Below, piece by piece: positions 44,254-53,341 of a DNA stretch of 64,000 nucleotides. The stretch is from assembly GCA_002410065.1 (NCBI GenBank), contig DHQB01000026.1:1-64000 (forward strand), in the 5' to 3' direction. The position numbers and the translations under genes are program-made. Source of the stretch: Bacteroidales bacterium UBA5349. GTDB taxonomy: Bacteria; Bacteroidota; Bacteroidia; Bacteroidales; Tenuifilaceae. Each line of letters begins with the position of its first letter. The first letter of the stretch is position 1. The notes beneath the pieces are model-generated. The model searched no databases, was not told the origin of the DNA, and was given only the letters and a program-made list of their open reading frames with translations.

Positions 44254-45528
44254 ATGATAAAATTTATATTTAAAGCAATTTTAAGAGACAAGAACAGAAG
44301 TCTCCTACCCGTAATTGTAGTTGCTCTTGGGGTATTTCTCACCATTGCACTTAGTGGGTATTTAAGCGGTATGTTGGGCGATATGGTTGAACAAACTGCG
44401 CGTTTTCAAACGGGGCATGTAAAGGTAATGTCAAAGGCTTATGCCGACAATGTTGACCAAATGCCAAACGACCTTGCCTTGTTAGGTATTTACGAATTAC
44501 ATGAAGAGCTAAATGCCGATTTCCCCGATTACAAATGGGTGAATCGCATAAATTTCGGTGGAATTATTGACGCTCCAGGCGAAAATAACACATCAAAAGG
44601 ACAAGGGCCTGCCATGGGAATGGCCATCGAATTGTTTTCGAAAAGTAGTGGCGAAGTAGCGCGAATGAATCTTGAAAACTCTTTGCTAAGTGGAAAAATT
44701 CCTGAAAAAAGCGGTGAAGCTCTTCTGGGTTACGAATTTGCCAATAAGTTGGGTGTAAAAGTTGGCGATGAACTCACTTTTATGGGAAGTACAATGAATG
44801 GCAGCATGGCTTTTTCGGTATTTAAAGTAAGTGGCACTGTTCGTTTTGGTTCATCGGCAATGGATAAGGGTACCGTTCTTATCGACTTTACTGATGCACA
44901 ACAAATACTCGACATGGAAGATGGTACTGGAGAGATATTAGGCTTTTACAAAGACGAAATATTTATGCAGGAACACGCGGTGGAAACAAAAGTAGCTTTC
45001 AATGCCAAATATGCTATTGATACCGATGAATTTGCACCAATTATGAAAACTTTGGCAGACAATAGTGCAATGGGTATGTACCTCGGTTTGGTAGATTCCG
45101 TAGCAGGTATGTTTGTCTTTATTTTTATACTAATCATGTCAATTGTGCTATGGAATACAGGTTTGATTGGTGGTTTACGTAGATACCAAGAGTTTGGCAT
45201 ACGTCTGGCACTGGGCGAAGAAAAAGGACACATTTATAAAACCATGATTTACGAAGCGTTGCTAATTGGTATAATTGGTTCTGTTGTTGGTACTGCATTA
45301 GGTGTTACCGTCACACTACTAATGCAAACCTATGGTATCGACATTAGTGGAATGCTGAAAGATGCAACCATGATGATGCCTTCGGTTTTAAAATCGAAAT
45401 TCACACCCCAGTTGCTTTACATTGGTTTTATTCCGGGAGTTATTGCCATGGTTATTGGTAATATGCTTGCTGGTATTGGCATTTACAAGCGAGAAACAGC
45501 AACCCTGTTTAAAGAATTAGAAGTATAA
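44254..45528 (+). CDS. FtsX-type ABC permease, third of three
   Basis: This 424-residue permease is more distant from the other two. It has an N-terminal helix (about 17-40, LLPVIVVALGVFLTIALSGY), a periplasmic domain with a methionine- and glycine-rich stretch (GQGPAMGMAIELF, MGSTMNGSMAFS) and three C-terminal helices. The coupling segment is GGLRRYQEFGIRLALGEEKG. It fits the LolE/MacB class. The LolA-like gene follows 25 bases later with no repeat array between them. With three permeases and one ATPase, subunit choice is open. Confidence 0.86.
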   Translation: MIKFIFKAILRDKNRSLLPVIVVALGVFLTIALSGYLSGMLGDMVEQTARFQTGHVKVMSKAYADNVDQMPNDLALLGIYELHEELNADFPDYKWVNRINFGGIIDAPGENNTSKGQGPAMGMAIELFSKSSGEVARMNLENSLLSGKIPEKSGEALLGYEFANKLGVKVGDELTFMGSTMNGSMAFSVFKVSGTVRFGSSAMDKGTVLIDFTDAQQILDMEDGTGEILGFYKDEIFMQEHAVETKVAFNAKYAIDTDEFAPIMKTLADNSAMGMYLGLVDSVAGMFVFIFILIMSIVLWNTGLIGGLRRYQEFGIRLALGEEKGHIYKTMIYEALLIGIIGSVVGTALGVTVTLLMQTYGIDISGMLKDATMMMPSVLKSKFTPQLLYIGFIPGVIAMVIGNMLAGIGIYKRETATLFKELEV

Positions 45529-45553
45529 TTATTAATCAGCTAAAACATAAATT

Positions 45554-46288
45554 ATGAAACATCTTATTATTTTACTGCTATCGGTTCTGTCCGTAAAACA
45601 AATACAGGCGCAGCATGCTATCGCTATCCTAAATAAGGTAGATGCAAATATCAACTCGAAAACAAGCATCATCAAATCAGACATGATTATCTATGGTCGT
45701 AGGAACAGCCGTACCATAACTTCCATTGGTTACGCAGAGGGCAATAGTAAATCTTTCTCCGAATACCTTGCTCCCGAACGCGAAAAGGGAACAAAGATGC
45801 TCAAATTGGAAAATAATTTATGGATTTATTCCCCATCAACCGACCGTACCATTCAGCTATCGGGTCATATGCTAAAGCAATCTGTTATGGGTTCGGACCT
45901 TTCGTACGAAGATATGATGGAGAACCGAAAGTTAACCGAGATGTACAATGCAAAAGTGGTTGGTGAAGAAATTATTGATGGTCGGAAAACATGGGTTCTT
46001 CAACTGAACGCGAAGGTAGATGATGCCAGTTACGATAGCCGCAAGGTGTGGGTAGATACTGAACGTTACGTGCCCCTGCGTGAGGAGCTGTATGCCAAAA
46101 GCGGACAGCTACTAAAGAAAACAGAACTGAAAGATGTAAAGAAAATCGATGGCAGATGGTACCCTACCAAAATAAACTATAAGGATATGCTAAAAGATGG
46201 CAAAGGGACAGACTTTGTAGTTTTAGAAATTAAGTTTAATGCAGAAATACCTCTATACATCTTTAGTAAGGCATCATTAAAAAAGTAA
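45554..46288 (+). CDS. LolA-like outer-membrane lipoprotein-sorting protein
   Basis: This exported protein of 244 residues has a signal peptide (1-19, ending IQAQ) and a LolA-like fold: LAPEREKGTKMLKLENNLWI, then SGHMLKQSVMGSDLSYEDMM and GRKTWVLQLNAK, characteristic of the periplasmic lipoprotein-sorting superfamily. It is last in the transporter operon. Together with the Lol-type ATPase and permeases, this suggests a dedicated route carrying a lipid or lipoprotein from inner to outer membrane, with the barrel protein at 38954 as a possible outer partner. That route is inference. Confidence 0.85.
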   Translation: MKHLIILLLSVLSVKQIQAQHAIAILNKVDANINSKTSIIKSDMIIYGRRNSRTITSIGYAEGNSKSFSEYLAPEREKGTKMLKLENNLWIYSPSTDRTIQLSGHMLKQSVMGSDLSYEDMMENRKLTEMYNAKVVGEEIIDGRKTWVLQLNAKVDDASYDSRKVWVDTERYVPLREELYAKSGQLLKKTELKDVKKIDGRWYPTKINYKDMLKDGKGTDFVVLEIKFNAEIPLYIFSKASLKK

Positions 46289-46344
46289 AATCAATGCTCA
46301 ACAACAACTAAATTACATAGGATTAACAGATAAACACAATAACA

Positions 46345-47313
46345 TCATATAACATACTCTTTTGAAATAACTCCTTCACGCAGGAGTTCTCTAACAATAA
46401 TCTCTGTCATATCACTCTTAAACTGAAACTCAAAGCGAATATCCATTACATAGGCTTTAACCTTCATTTTGAGGTAAGATCTTTGCGCATTAACCTCATT
46501 GGCAAAAAGAACAACAATGGGCTTATTAAGGTAGATAAATCGGGAGACTTGAGCCGCTTCTAAAGCAGTTTTTCTAGCCTTTTGGGTATCAACGTCAATG
46601 GGCAGATAAATCTCTGCAACTACTTGGCAATTAAGTTCACCGGAGTTTGCATTGGATACGGCCGAATTCATTAGCTCCATGTTTGGAATGGAAACAACAG
46701 AATCGTCGGGGGTAACTATTCGGGTTGCTCTTAACCCTATCTGAAGCACTTCGCCATAGTGTTTCCCTGTTTCAATTTTGTCGCCAACCTGAAAAGGGCG
46801 ATCGAACAGGAGCATAAGCCCACCAAACACGTTTTTAAGTAAATCCTGAGCGGCCAAACCCACGGCAATAGTAATTGATGCCCCCATGGCAATAAGCGTT
46901 TCGAGCGGCGGATTATAAATTCCCTTCAGTATGGCAAAAATCACTACACCCCAAATCGTAATACGCACAATGGGGATAAGGCTTTTAATCTTTATTCGAT
47001 ATTTTGAGGTTCGCTCGGCCATAACCTGAAGTAGCCGAATAATCAGATTTATAATAAAGTAACCCAGGCCTAACAGTATAAGCGTCCAAAATATTTTTGA
47101 GAACGAAAAGGCATCGAAAACCTCAGCTGGCGTTTTTACTAGTTGTTCTTCAAGGCTTTTAGCATTTGAGACTTTAACAACAGAAGAATCGGCTATCTGC
47201 ATACTATCAAGCCTGCTGTTGTTCAATTGAACAGTAGTATCTAAAGGATTTTGAGCAGATGCGAATGATATCCCAAAACCAAAAATAATTGCAAATAGTG
47301 CTATCCTTTTCAT
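46345..47313 (-). CDS. MscS-type mechanosensitive channel with signal peptide
   Basis: This 322-residue channel has an N-terminal signal peptide (1-20, ending SFASAQ), then a short periplasmic stretch and about three membrane helices (about 75-190). The MscS pore and beta domain (ITIAVGLAAQDLLKNVFGGL, then FDRPFQVGDKIETGKHYGEV) and the cytoplasmic vestibule follow. It is distinct from the channel at 8783. Its start is only 14 bases after the stop of the large P-loop gene, so the two are probably co-transcribed and may work together. Confidence 0.88.
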   Translation of the reverse strand: MKRIALFAIIFGFGISFASAQNPLDTTVQLNNSRLDSMQIADSSVVKVSNAKSLEEQLVKTPAEVFDAFSFSKIFWTLILLGLGYFIINLIIRLLQVMAERTSKYRIKIKSLIPIVRITIWGVVIFAILKGIYNPPLETLIAMGASITIAVGLAAQDLLKNVFGGLMLLFDRPFQVGDKIETGKHYGEVLQIGLRATRIVTPDDSVVSIPNMELMNSAVSNANSGELNCQVVAEIYLPIDVDTQKARKTALEAAQVSRFIYLNKPIVVLFANEVNAQRSYLKMKVKAYVMDIRFEFQFKSDMTEIIVRELLREGVISKEYVI

Positions 47314-47327
47314 TGCTTATTCAAGTT

Positions 47328-50300
47328 TTAGTTCACAAAATTTCTCATCGAGAGGTAATCGGAAACTGGCTTAAAAATAATTGGGTTGATATTAAATTTT
47401 TGATGTGGCCTTATGAGTAACCCTTTTTCGAGCATCGGGTTAAGTATATTCCGGCAAACGCCAATTGGCTTACCCATTACCTTCGAAAAATCGTCGAAAC
47501 ATAAGCCATCGTGAAGAATTAGCGCCTGCAGCGAGAAAAGTTCATCACTACTTAGCTTCTTAATAAACGAGAAATCGACCTCACTTATGGGGATAACATC
47601 AATGGTATCATCGCTTACTTTTTTTATAGAGCGAAGCCAGTAAAGCATTGCCAGCGAAATGTTACCATTCGACAGTTTTTTGAGTATGGTAAAAAATCGC
47701 TTCTGAAGATGATTCTGCTGCTCCTCAAACTCTAACTGTTTAAAAACTTTGCTACGCTTACTTTCTATGTCAGGCAAAAAATTGATTTGAAATCCACTTA
47801 GCGCATTGCGCTTATAGATTATCTCCTCAATGGTAGCCTCATTCAATGGCTCAACAAACACCTCGGAGGTAAAGTAGTTAGAAACAGCAATAGTCTTATC
47901 TAAATACTGCCACGAATGCTGGGTATATATACCTATCCACAGTACCTTTTTCATGGTATTGGCCATCAAATCGAATAGCAGATTCATACAATCAAACCCA
48001 CGCACCTGCTTAAGGAACATATGCTGCAGGTTTTCAATTATCACTATTCGGGATGAATCGCCGTTGTTTAAAAAGTCAATTATCTCATCATTACTATTAA
48101 ATTTCTCTACACCAAAAATCTCGCTAAAAAAACTGTAATAAGCCTCTGGTGTATAAATCTTGTAGCTCAGTTTAGTAATTGTTACTTGCTCTTTTTGCTC
48201 CAAATCTTTCAGAAATATATTTACCAAAGATGTCACGCCACTGCCCTTATCGCCAATAATTGCTATGGTAATAAACCTATCCTTGCTCCAATCTTTATAG
48301 GATTGTCTAAGCAATCCCAACTCCTTCTCCCTATTCACAAAAAAACGCTCTTCGTTTGTGGGGCTTAATCTAAACAAACGCTGATAAACAAAGGGCAATC
48401 CCTTTAACGACTGCTGCGTATCGCCTATAAACTCGGAAATTTCGAACGACACTTTCCGAACATCTTCACCTACACCTAATCTTTTCTTAACGCGCTTAAG
48501 CCTTCTGTTTATGAGGAGGATAATTCTTTTGTAGTAGTACCTGATCAATAAATAATTGCGTTTAGCAATAATCACCAATTTTTTTCTGAACTCTTTGGTA
48601 CGCTCTACCGCCTTAATTTTGGCAATCTTCAGGTTAAGTTCAACGTTATTTTCTGTGTTCTTAAGCTTCAGTATATCATTGTTAAAGGTGTTAATGGTTT
48701 CGCCAAAATCCTTACCTAAAATATTTTGAATCGCCTGCATTGTCTCCTCAACCTTTGCTAGATGCGCAAGCGCTCTTTCAAAACCATCAACAATTGTTGT
48801 ACGAGCCTTGCTGGCAGTACCCTGTTTGCTGTTAAGCTGGAGCAATGCAGACTCAACGCTAAAATCGCAAACCGTACCAAGGGCAACTAGGTTCAAGCGT
48901 GCTCGTTCTAGTTGCTTACTTACCTTTTTCCATATTTTTTCAACCCTAGTGTTAAACTTGGGTAACGCTTCAAAACCAAGCAATTCTCGTGGCGAAATAC
49001 TTTTAATTTCGTGGCAATTTTTCCCTTTTTCGTAATCCTTATATCTTAGAAATGTCCTTTGATCTGATATATCATTGGTTAACTTATTAATGCTTTTGTT
49101 TAACTGACTAAAATCATCAACAAAACAATGCGTAAGCATCTCAATTCCTTTAGCAAGGACCTTGTCGGTTAATTCTGTCGATAGTGTAACTTGTGCCTGA
49201 TGCACAATAGCAAGCATGTCTTTTTTCGACTTCTTATCGGTGCTTACGCTAGAGATTATTTTCGATAGTAAGCCTTTTACTTGAGCAAATAGTTTTGAAA
49301 GATTATTAGTTGAGAAGTTGCCTACGTTATCGTATAGTAAGTTGAACTCGTCGTAAACAGAATAGTAAAGTAAAGTTACATCAACATCGAGCATCCAGTC
49401 GTCTAGTAAGGTACGATGTGTATTCTGCCACAAAACAAGATTTTGTGCTGACTTTAACAGTATCTCACTGCTCCTTTTTTCAACCTTTGCATGCCTATAA
49501 AATCCATGAGACATATCAATCGTGTCAACCTTACCAATGGCCTTTGCAAAGTCGTCGGAAATTTTATCAGACAAAAACTTAAACTCTTCATCAACCCCTA
49601 ATTTAGTTTGATGATTACTCTCCAATGCCTGATTACACATATCAGCAGGTCTATCAACTTCTGCCTCTTCCTTTTCTGACTTATCCCCATAAAGTAACTT
49701 CTGAAACTGTTCATCAAGGTTATCGTCGCCCTCCCAAAGCCTAAGCAGTATATTGCTGTAGCCTTTAAAAACTGAATCGAAAATTGGCAAACATTGCTCA
49801 ACAAGAGTAACGTTTAGGAAATATCTGCACATGTTGCGGTATGGTACTCTTCGGTAGTTTAAAACCTCTCTATTTGGACTCTTCCTTAGAAATATTTTTT
49901 GTGCCCAATTGGATATTGCTACCCCCTTGCGCTTGAAGAAAAGACCAATATTCGACCAAATTTTTCGTGTGGTTTTAATTAGATTATCCTTAATGGACAA
50001 GGTATAGGGCAATGCTACCTCTTTAACCCTAATTGTATGGATTAAGCTAGCAGTTTCATCCTTAACAAGTTTATGTAACTCCTTAATTAATTCATCTTTA
50101 TCATTATCAACTTGCTTTTGTGCCTTATTCAGCAAATCCAAGAGTTCCTGTTTATACTCCTTTTGCAGCAGTACTTTATGAGCCAGCTCATCAGATGAAT
50201 CTAAGGCTTGCGCTAATTTGGTATAACGCTTTAGCCTTGCCTCTATCCAACGTTTCTCGTCCTTTAACCTCTCATCAGTAAAGCGCTTTAAGTAGGGCAG

Positions 50301-50357
50301 CGTTTTTTCGGTTAAAAGTTGGTTAAATCTGAGAATATCATCTGTTTGTTTTCCCAT
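47328..50357 (-). CDS. Large helical protein with P-loop domain and altered Walker A
   Basis: This protein has 1009 residues from the ATG at 50357; an upstream ATG at 50417 adds a hydrophobic 20-residue extension that does not fit the polar helices after it. The first 640 residues are charged, mostly helical and coiled-coil-rich. Residues of about 680-1009 resemble an AAA/STAND-type ATPase: FFVNREKELGLLRQSY, then GDKGSGVTSL (702-711), a Walker A in which valine (708) replaces the lysine. A VIIENLQ Walker B has E-N in place of D-E, and a winged-helix-like end follows. It may bind nucleotide poorly or act as a scaffold. No family was recognised for the N-terminal part. MscS follows 14 bases later. 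Confidence 0.6.
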   Translation of the reverse strand: MGKQTDDILRFNQLLTEKTLPYLKRFTDERLKDEKRWIEARLKRYTKLAQALDSSDELAHKVLLQKEYKQELLDLLNKAQKQVDNDKDELIKELHKLVKDETASLIHTIRVKEVALPYTLSIKDNLIKTTRKIWSNIGLFFKRKGVAISNWAQKIFLRKSPNREVLNYRRVPYRNMCRYFLNVTLVEQCLPIFDSVFKGYSNILLRLWEGDDNLDEQFQKLLYGDKSEKEEAEVDRPADMCNQALESNHQTKLGVDEEFKFLSDKISDDFAKAIGKVDTIDMSHGFYRHAKVEKRSSEILLKSAQNLVLWQNTHRTLLDDWMLDVDVTLLYYSVYDEFNLLYDNVGNFSTNNLSKLFAQVKGLLSKIISSVSTDKKSKKDMLAIVHQAQVTLSTELTDKVLAKGIEMLTHCFVDDFSQLNKSINKLTNDISDQRTFLRYKDYEKGKNCHEIKSISPRELLGFEALPKFNTRVEKIWKKVSKQLERARLNLVALGTVCDFSVESALLQLNSKQGTASKARTTIVDGFERALAHLAKVEETMQAIQNILGKDFGETINTFNNDILKLKNTENNVELNLKIAKIKAVERTKEFRKKLVIIAKRNYLLIRYYYKRIILLINRRLKRVKKRLGVGEDVRKVSFEISEFIGDTQQSLKGLPFVYQRLFRLSPTNEERFFVNREKELGLLRQSYKDWSKDRFITIAIIGDKGSGVTSLVNIFLKDLEQKEQVTITKLSYKIYTPEAYYSFFSEIFGVEKFNSNDEIIDFLNNGDSSRIVIIENLQHMFLKQVRGFDCMNLLFDLMANTMKKVLWIGIYTQHSWQYLDKTIAVSNYFTSEVFVEPLNEATIEEIIYKRNALSGFQINFLPDIESKRSKVFKQLEFEEQQNHLQKRFFTILKKLSNGNISLAMLYWLRSIKKVSDDTIDVIPISEVDFSFIKKLSSDELFSLQALILHDGLCFDDFSKVMGKPIGVCRNILNPMLEKGLLIRPHQKFNINPIIFKPVSDYLSMRNFVN

Positions 50358-50491
50358 AGTTATAATGAAATAGCAAATCGTAAAAAGATAATGCAAGTTA
50401 AGCAAGAAATCATCCATAAAACATCTTCAAGTTAAATATATTCAAAATACAGCAAATAGCATATTCCTCAAAGCGTTTACCAATCAATCTG

Positions 50492-50522
50492 TTTCTACAT
50501 AACAACACGTTTGCTATCTTTG
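50492..50522 (+). promoter_or_regulatory. Predicted gltX promoter
   Basis: TATCTTTG at 50515-50522 is an exact TAnnTTTG box; TTTC at 50492-50495 lies 19 bases upstream, a one-base variant of TTTG. The leader is about 18 bases. Confidence 0.55.
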
Positions 50523-50547
50523 CAAAAATTTTGAAATCAATTTAAGC

Positions 50548-52074
50548 ATGAGCCAAACAAACGTTAGGGTACGATTTGCCCCCAGCCCAACCGGGCCACT
50601 CCATATTGGCGGTGTTCGCACTGCGCTATTCAACTATTTTTTTGCCCGCAAGCATGGCGGTAAATTTATCCTCAGAATTGAAGATACCGACTCGCAGCGC
50701 TTTGTGCCTGGAGCAGAAGAATACATTAACGAATCGCTCAACTGGTGCGGTATTCAGATTGATGAAGGGGTACAACAAGGTGGTCCATTTGGCCCATACA
50801 AACAAAGTGAGCGTAAAGCAATTTACAAGCAATATGCCGATATGCTGGTTGCCTCGGGAAACGCATACTATGCGTTTGATACTGCCGAAGAGCTTGATAC
50901 ACTAAGAAAAGAAGCAGAGGCAAAAGGCGAAGCCTTTACCTATGGCTATAAAATTAGGGGTACACTTAACAACTCGCTTACCCTTAGCACCGATGAAGTC
51001 TCAAAAAAAATAGCGAATGGAGACCAGTGGGTAATTAGGTTCAAAATGCCCGAGAATGTGGAGGTAACCATGAGCGATATTATTCGCGGGGAAATCAAGG
51101 TAAACACATCAACCCTTGATGATAAGGTACTTTTTAAAAGTTCCGATATGCTACCAACATACCACCTGGCCAACATTGTTGACGACTACCTAATGCAAAT
51201 ATCCCACGTTATACGGGGCGAAGAGTGGTTGCCCTCGCTCCCACTGCACTTTATGCTTTACCGTGCCTTAGGATGGACCGATAAAATGCCGGAATTTGCG
51301 CACCTCCCGCTTTTGCTAAAACCCAGCGGTAACGGCAAGCTAAGCAAGCGCGATGGCGATAAAATGGGCTTCCCCGTTTTCCCCCTTGAGTGGAAATCGC
51401 CCCAAGGCGAAATATCGCACGGATACCGGGAGGATGGTTACATTCCAGAAGCATTTGTTAACCTGCTTGCATTGCTAGGATGGAACCCCGGCACCGAACA
51501 GGAAATATTTAGCATGGACGAGTTGATTAATCTTTTCTCTCTTGAGCGTGTAAACAAGTCGGGGGCAAGATTTGATCCAGATAAAGCAAAGTGGTTCAAT
51601 CATCAATATCTTATAAAGCAGTCCAATAGCCAGATAGCGGAACAGTTTGCCGCAGTACTCCAAACCAAGGGTGTTGCCTTTGAGATGGAAAAGGTTGAGA
51701 AAATTGTGGGTCTTGTAAAAGAACGAGTTAGTCTTGTTAATGAACTATGGGAACAGGCATCCTTCTTTTTTGAAAGCCCACAAACCTACGACGAAAAAAC
51801 GGTTAGCAAATTTTGGAATGTGGACACCCCAACAATTATGAACGAGGTTGCCAATAGAATTGAAACGGTAGAACCCTACGCCGCTGAGGAGATTGAGCAA
51901 GCCATTAAGGGCTACATAAACGATAATGGGCACGGAATGGGTAAGGTTATGAACGCCATTAGGCTAAGCCTTGTTGGCGAACCTAAGGGTCCTGGTGTTG
52001 CCGACATTTGCGAATTGTTGGGAAAAGAAGAAACGGTAAATAGACTACGCAAAGCAGCTAAAACACTAGGGTAG
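50548..52074 (+). CDS. gltX: Glutamyl-tRNA synthetase
   Basis: This 508-residue class Ib synthetase charges tRNA-Glu. HIGH-type motif: HIGG in [19 protein letters not shown] (about residues 10-28); second signature: KLSKR in [12 protein letters not shown]. The anticodon-binding helical domain covers the last 150 residues and ends [10 protein letters not shown]. The inserted [17 protein letters not shown] segment after KLSKR is usual for Bacteroidota GltX. It is divergent from the large P-loop gene and is followed by the peptide region. Confidence 0.97.
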   Translation: MSQTNVRVRFAPSPTGPLHIGGVRTALFNYFFARKHGGKFILRIEDTDSQRFVPGAEEYINESLNWCGIQIDEGVQQGGPFGPYKQSERKAIYKQYADMLVASGNAYYAFDTAEELDTLRKEAEAKGEAFTYGYKIRGTLNNSLTLSTDEVSKKIANGDQWVIRFKMPENVEVTMSDIIRGEIKVNTSTLDDKVLFKSSDMLPTYHLANIVDDYLMQISHVIRGEEWLPSLPLHFMLYRALGWTDKMPEFAHLPLLLKPSGNGKLSKRDGDKMGFPVFPLEWKSPQGEISHGYREDGYIPEAFVNLLALLGWNPGTEQEIFSMDELINLFSLERVNKSGARFDPDKAKWFNHQYLIKQSNSQIAEQFAAVLQTKGVAFEMEKVEKIVGLVKERVSLVNELWEQASFFFESPQTYDEKTVSKFWNVDTPTIMNEVANRIETVEPYAAEEIEQAIKGYINDNGHGMGKVMNAIRLSLVGEPKGPGVADICELLGKEETVNRLRKAAKTLG

Positions 52075-52251
52075 GAAAAGTTTTTTAATCAGAAATTTTC
52101 GGAATTGTTTCTCCGAACATATCGGCTATTGCATGCATTCCAAAATCAATATGTAAATCTCTGGTGATAATTCTACAAAACCTTGACTGTAGCAGAATTT
52201 TAGGTGCGATTGTGCGGTAACTGCGCATCCTGTTTGCAACAGCTAAAATTA

Positions 52252-52386
52252 TTAGAGTGCACTTATCAATCCATAAGCCACACCAAATAAATACCCAATT
52301 GTATAAAGTCCAACTAAGAGTAATAATATATTTAGAAATATATCTATCGATTTTATTCCAATTATTTTTAAAGGTAGCTTCTTCAT
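52252..52386 (-). CDS. Small hydrophobic peptide, possibly bacteriocin-related
   Basis: This 44-residue peptide starts at the ATG at 52386 (a start at 52437 would give 61). It is basic at the N-terminus (MKKLPLKIIGIK) and has one membrane-spanning segment. The end GYLFGVAYGLISAL resembles the end of the double-glycine peptide at 52712 (GFVAGVAYALVEHV). It has no double-glycine leader. It could be an immunity peptide, a leaderless relative or a decayed copy. Evidence is the resemblance and the location only. Confidence 0.4.
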   Translation of the reverse strand: MKKLPLKIIGIKSIDIFLNILLLLVGLYTIGYLFGVAYGLISAL

Positions 52387-52711
52387 CTGAATGATTTTAA
52401 TAAGCAATGACAAGTGAAAGATAAAATAATTTGACATTTAGAGAAAAATATTATTGTCAATAGTGTTTGAAAACAACTAAAAAAATTCAATTTTCAACCA
52501 AATCAAACAATAAAGAGTAGAATGATTTTTTTTTAAAACAATGTCGTTTTTTAAATATGGAATTTCATAATGTTGATTGAACTTAAACAAATATTTTATA
52601 TAAACGACATTATTTAAAACACTTCAAGTTGACATTTCACTTAGGGTTTTAAAAAACAACACTAAGAAAAGGGTAATTAAATCTTAAAAAACTGGAATTC
52701 AACTCTAGATG
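52387..52711. other. AT-rich gap between peptide genes
   Basis: This is very AT-rich sequence with no reading frame of interest, no clear promoter pair for the 44-residue peptide and no hairpin with a T-run. The TAAAACACTTCAAG and ACAATGTCG stretches have no recognised meaning. Confidence 0.4.
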
Positions 52712-52891
52712 TTAATCAGCAATGACATGTTCTACCAATGCATATGCTACGCCTGCAACGAAACCAATTGCAACAAGGCCAGAGGCAACACCTCCAATTG
52801 CAATTACAATACCAAAAATTGAACCACCATTGATATTTCTCATTTCATCTTTGTCGATTTCAACTAGATAATCCCTCTGAAAATTTTCCAT
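52712..52891 (-). CDS. Double-glycine leader peptide, bacteriocin-like (59 aa)
   Basis: This is a short gene with start at 52891 and stop at 52712. The leader is MENFQRDYLVEIDKDEMRNI followed by NGG (residues 21-23), the acidic amphipathic leader plus Gly-Gly site cut by peptidase-containing ABC exporters. The mature part (36 residues) is hydrophobic and rich in glycine, alanine and valine, ending ALVEHVIAD, as in class IIb bacteriocins. It lies 12 bases after the 68-residue peptide gene on the same strand, so they form an operon and might act as a two-peptide pair. No exporter is present in the window. Confidence 0.65.
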   Translation of the reverse strand: MENFQRDYLVEIDKDEMRNINGGSIFGIVIAIGGVASGLVAIGFVAGVAYALVEHVIAD

Positions 52892-52903
52892 AATGATTTA
52901 CGT

Positions 52904-53110
52904 TTAATTATTAAGTAATCCTTGTGTAGCATTATATCCAGCCTCAAAACCTTCTGAAACGAGAAGACAAGCTGCAGTAACTGCTACTGTAATTGACCCC
53001 GCTATTAATGCTGTTCCAATTAAATAAGCCAACAAGCCCCCATCCGTTTCCTTCATTTCCCTAGCATCCAGCTCCTGAACGCCAAAGTTTTCCAAAGATA
53101 ATTGTTTCAT
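52904..53110 (-). CDS. Double-glycine leader peptide, class IIb bacteriocin-like (68 aa)
   Basis: This is a 68-residue peptide. The leader is MKQLSLENFGVQELDAREMK followed by ETDGG (residues 21-25), a typical double-glycine leader (L-x-x-F/L-x-x-x-E-L/M pattern). The mature part (43 residues, from LLAYLIGTALIAGSITVAV) is hydrophobic with small-residue GxxxG-like spacing, seen in lactobin/cerein-type class IIb bacteriocins. It is first in a two-gene unit behind a good promoter with a palindrome at the start of transcription. The role could be antagonism or signalling; neither is shown. Confidence 0.72.
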   Translation of the reverse strand: MKQLSLENFGVQELDAREMKETDGGLLAYLIGTALIAGSITVAVTAACLLVSEGFEAGYNATQGLLNN

Positions 53111-53166
53111 TTTAATTAGTTTTAAAAGGTTAATAAAAATTTTTTACACCAAAATATGGTGCGTGT

Positions 53167-53180
53167 TTGTAACGTTACAA
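53167..53180. promoter_or_regulatory. Perfect 14-base palindrome (candidate operator)
   Basis: TTGTAACGTTACAA is a perfect palindrome two bases downstream of the TATCTTTG box of the peptide promoter, so it covers the predicted start of transcription. A bound repressor would block it. The form resembles half-sites of LacI/GntR-like regulators; the regulator is unknown. Confidence 0.5.
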
Positions 53181-53182
53181 TG

Positions 53183-53214
53183 CAAAGATATTTTCGTAGC
53201 GTCCGGAAAACAAG
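53183..53214 (-). promoter_or_regulatory. Predicted promoter of the peptide operon
   Basis: On the minus strand, CTTG (53214-53211) and TATCTTTG (53190-53183) are separated by 20 bases. The second box fits the consensus exactly. The leader to the ATG at 53110 is about 65 bases. Confidence 0.55.
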
Positions 53215-53341
53215 TACGCTGGGATAAAAAAACTGCCGCCATTGCTCCTTTTCTTCTCTATTGGCTCTAGAGGTCTAAAATCTATATGGATTGATATCTC
53301 GAACGGATATTCGTAGTAATTAAGGGGTGTCTGGGTTTATT

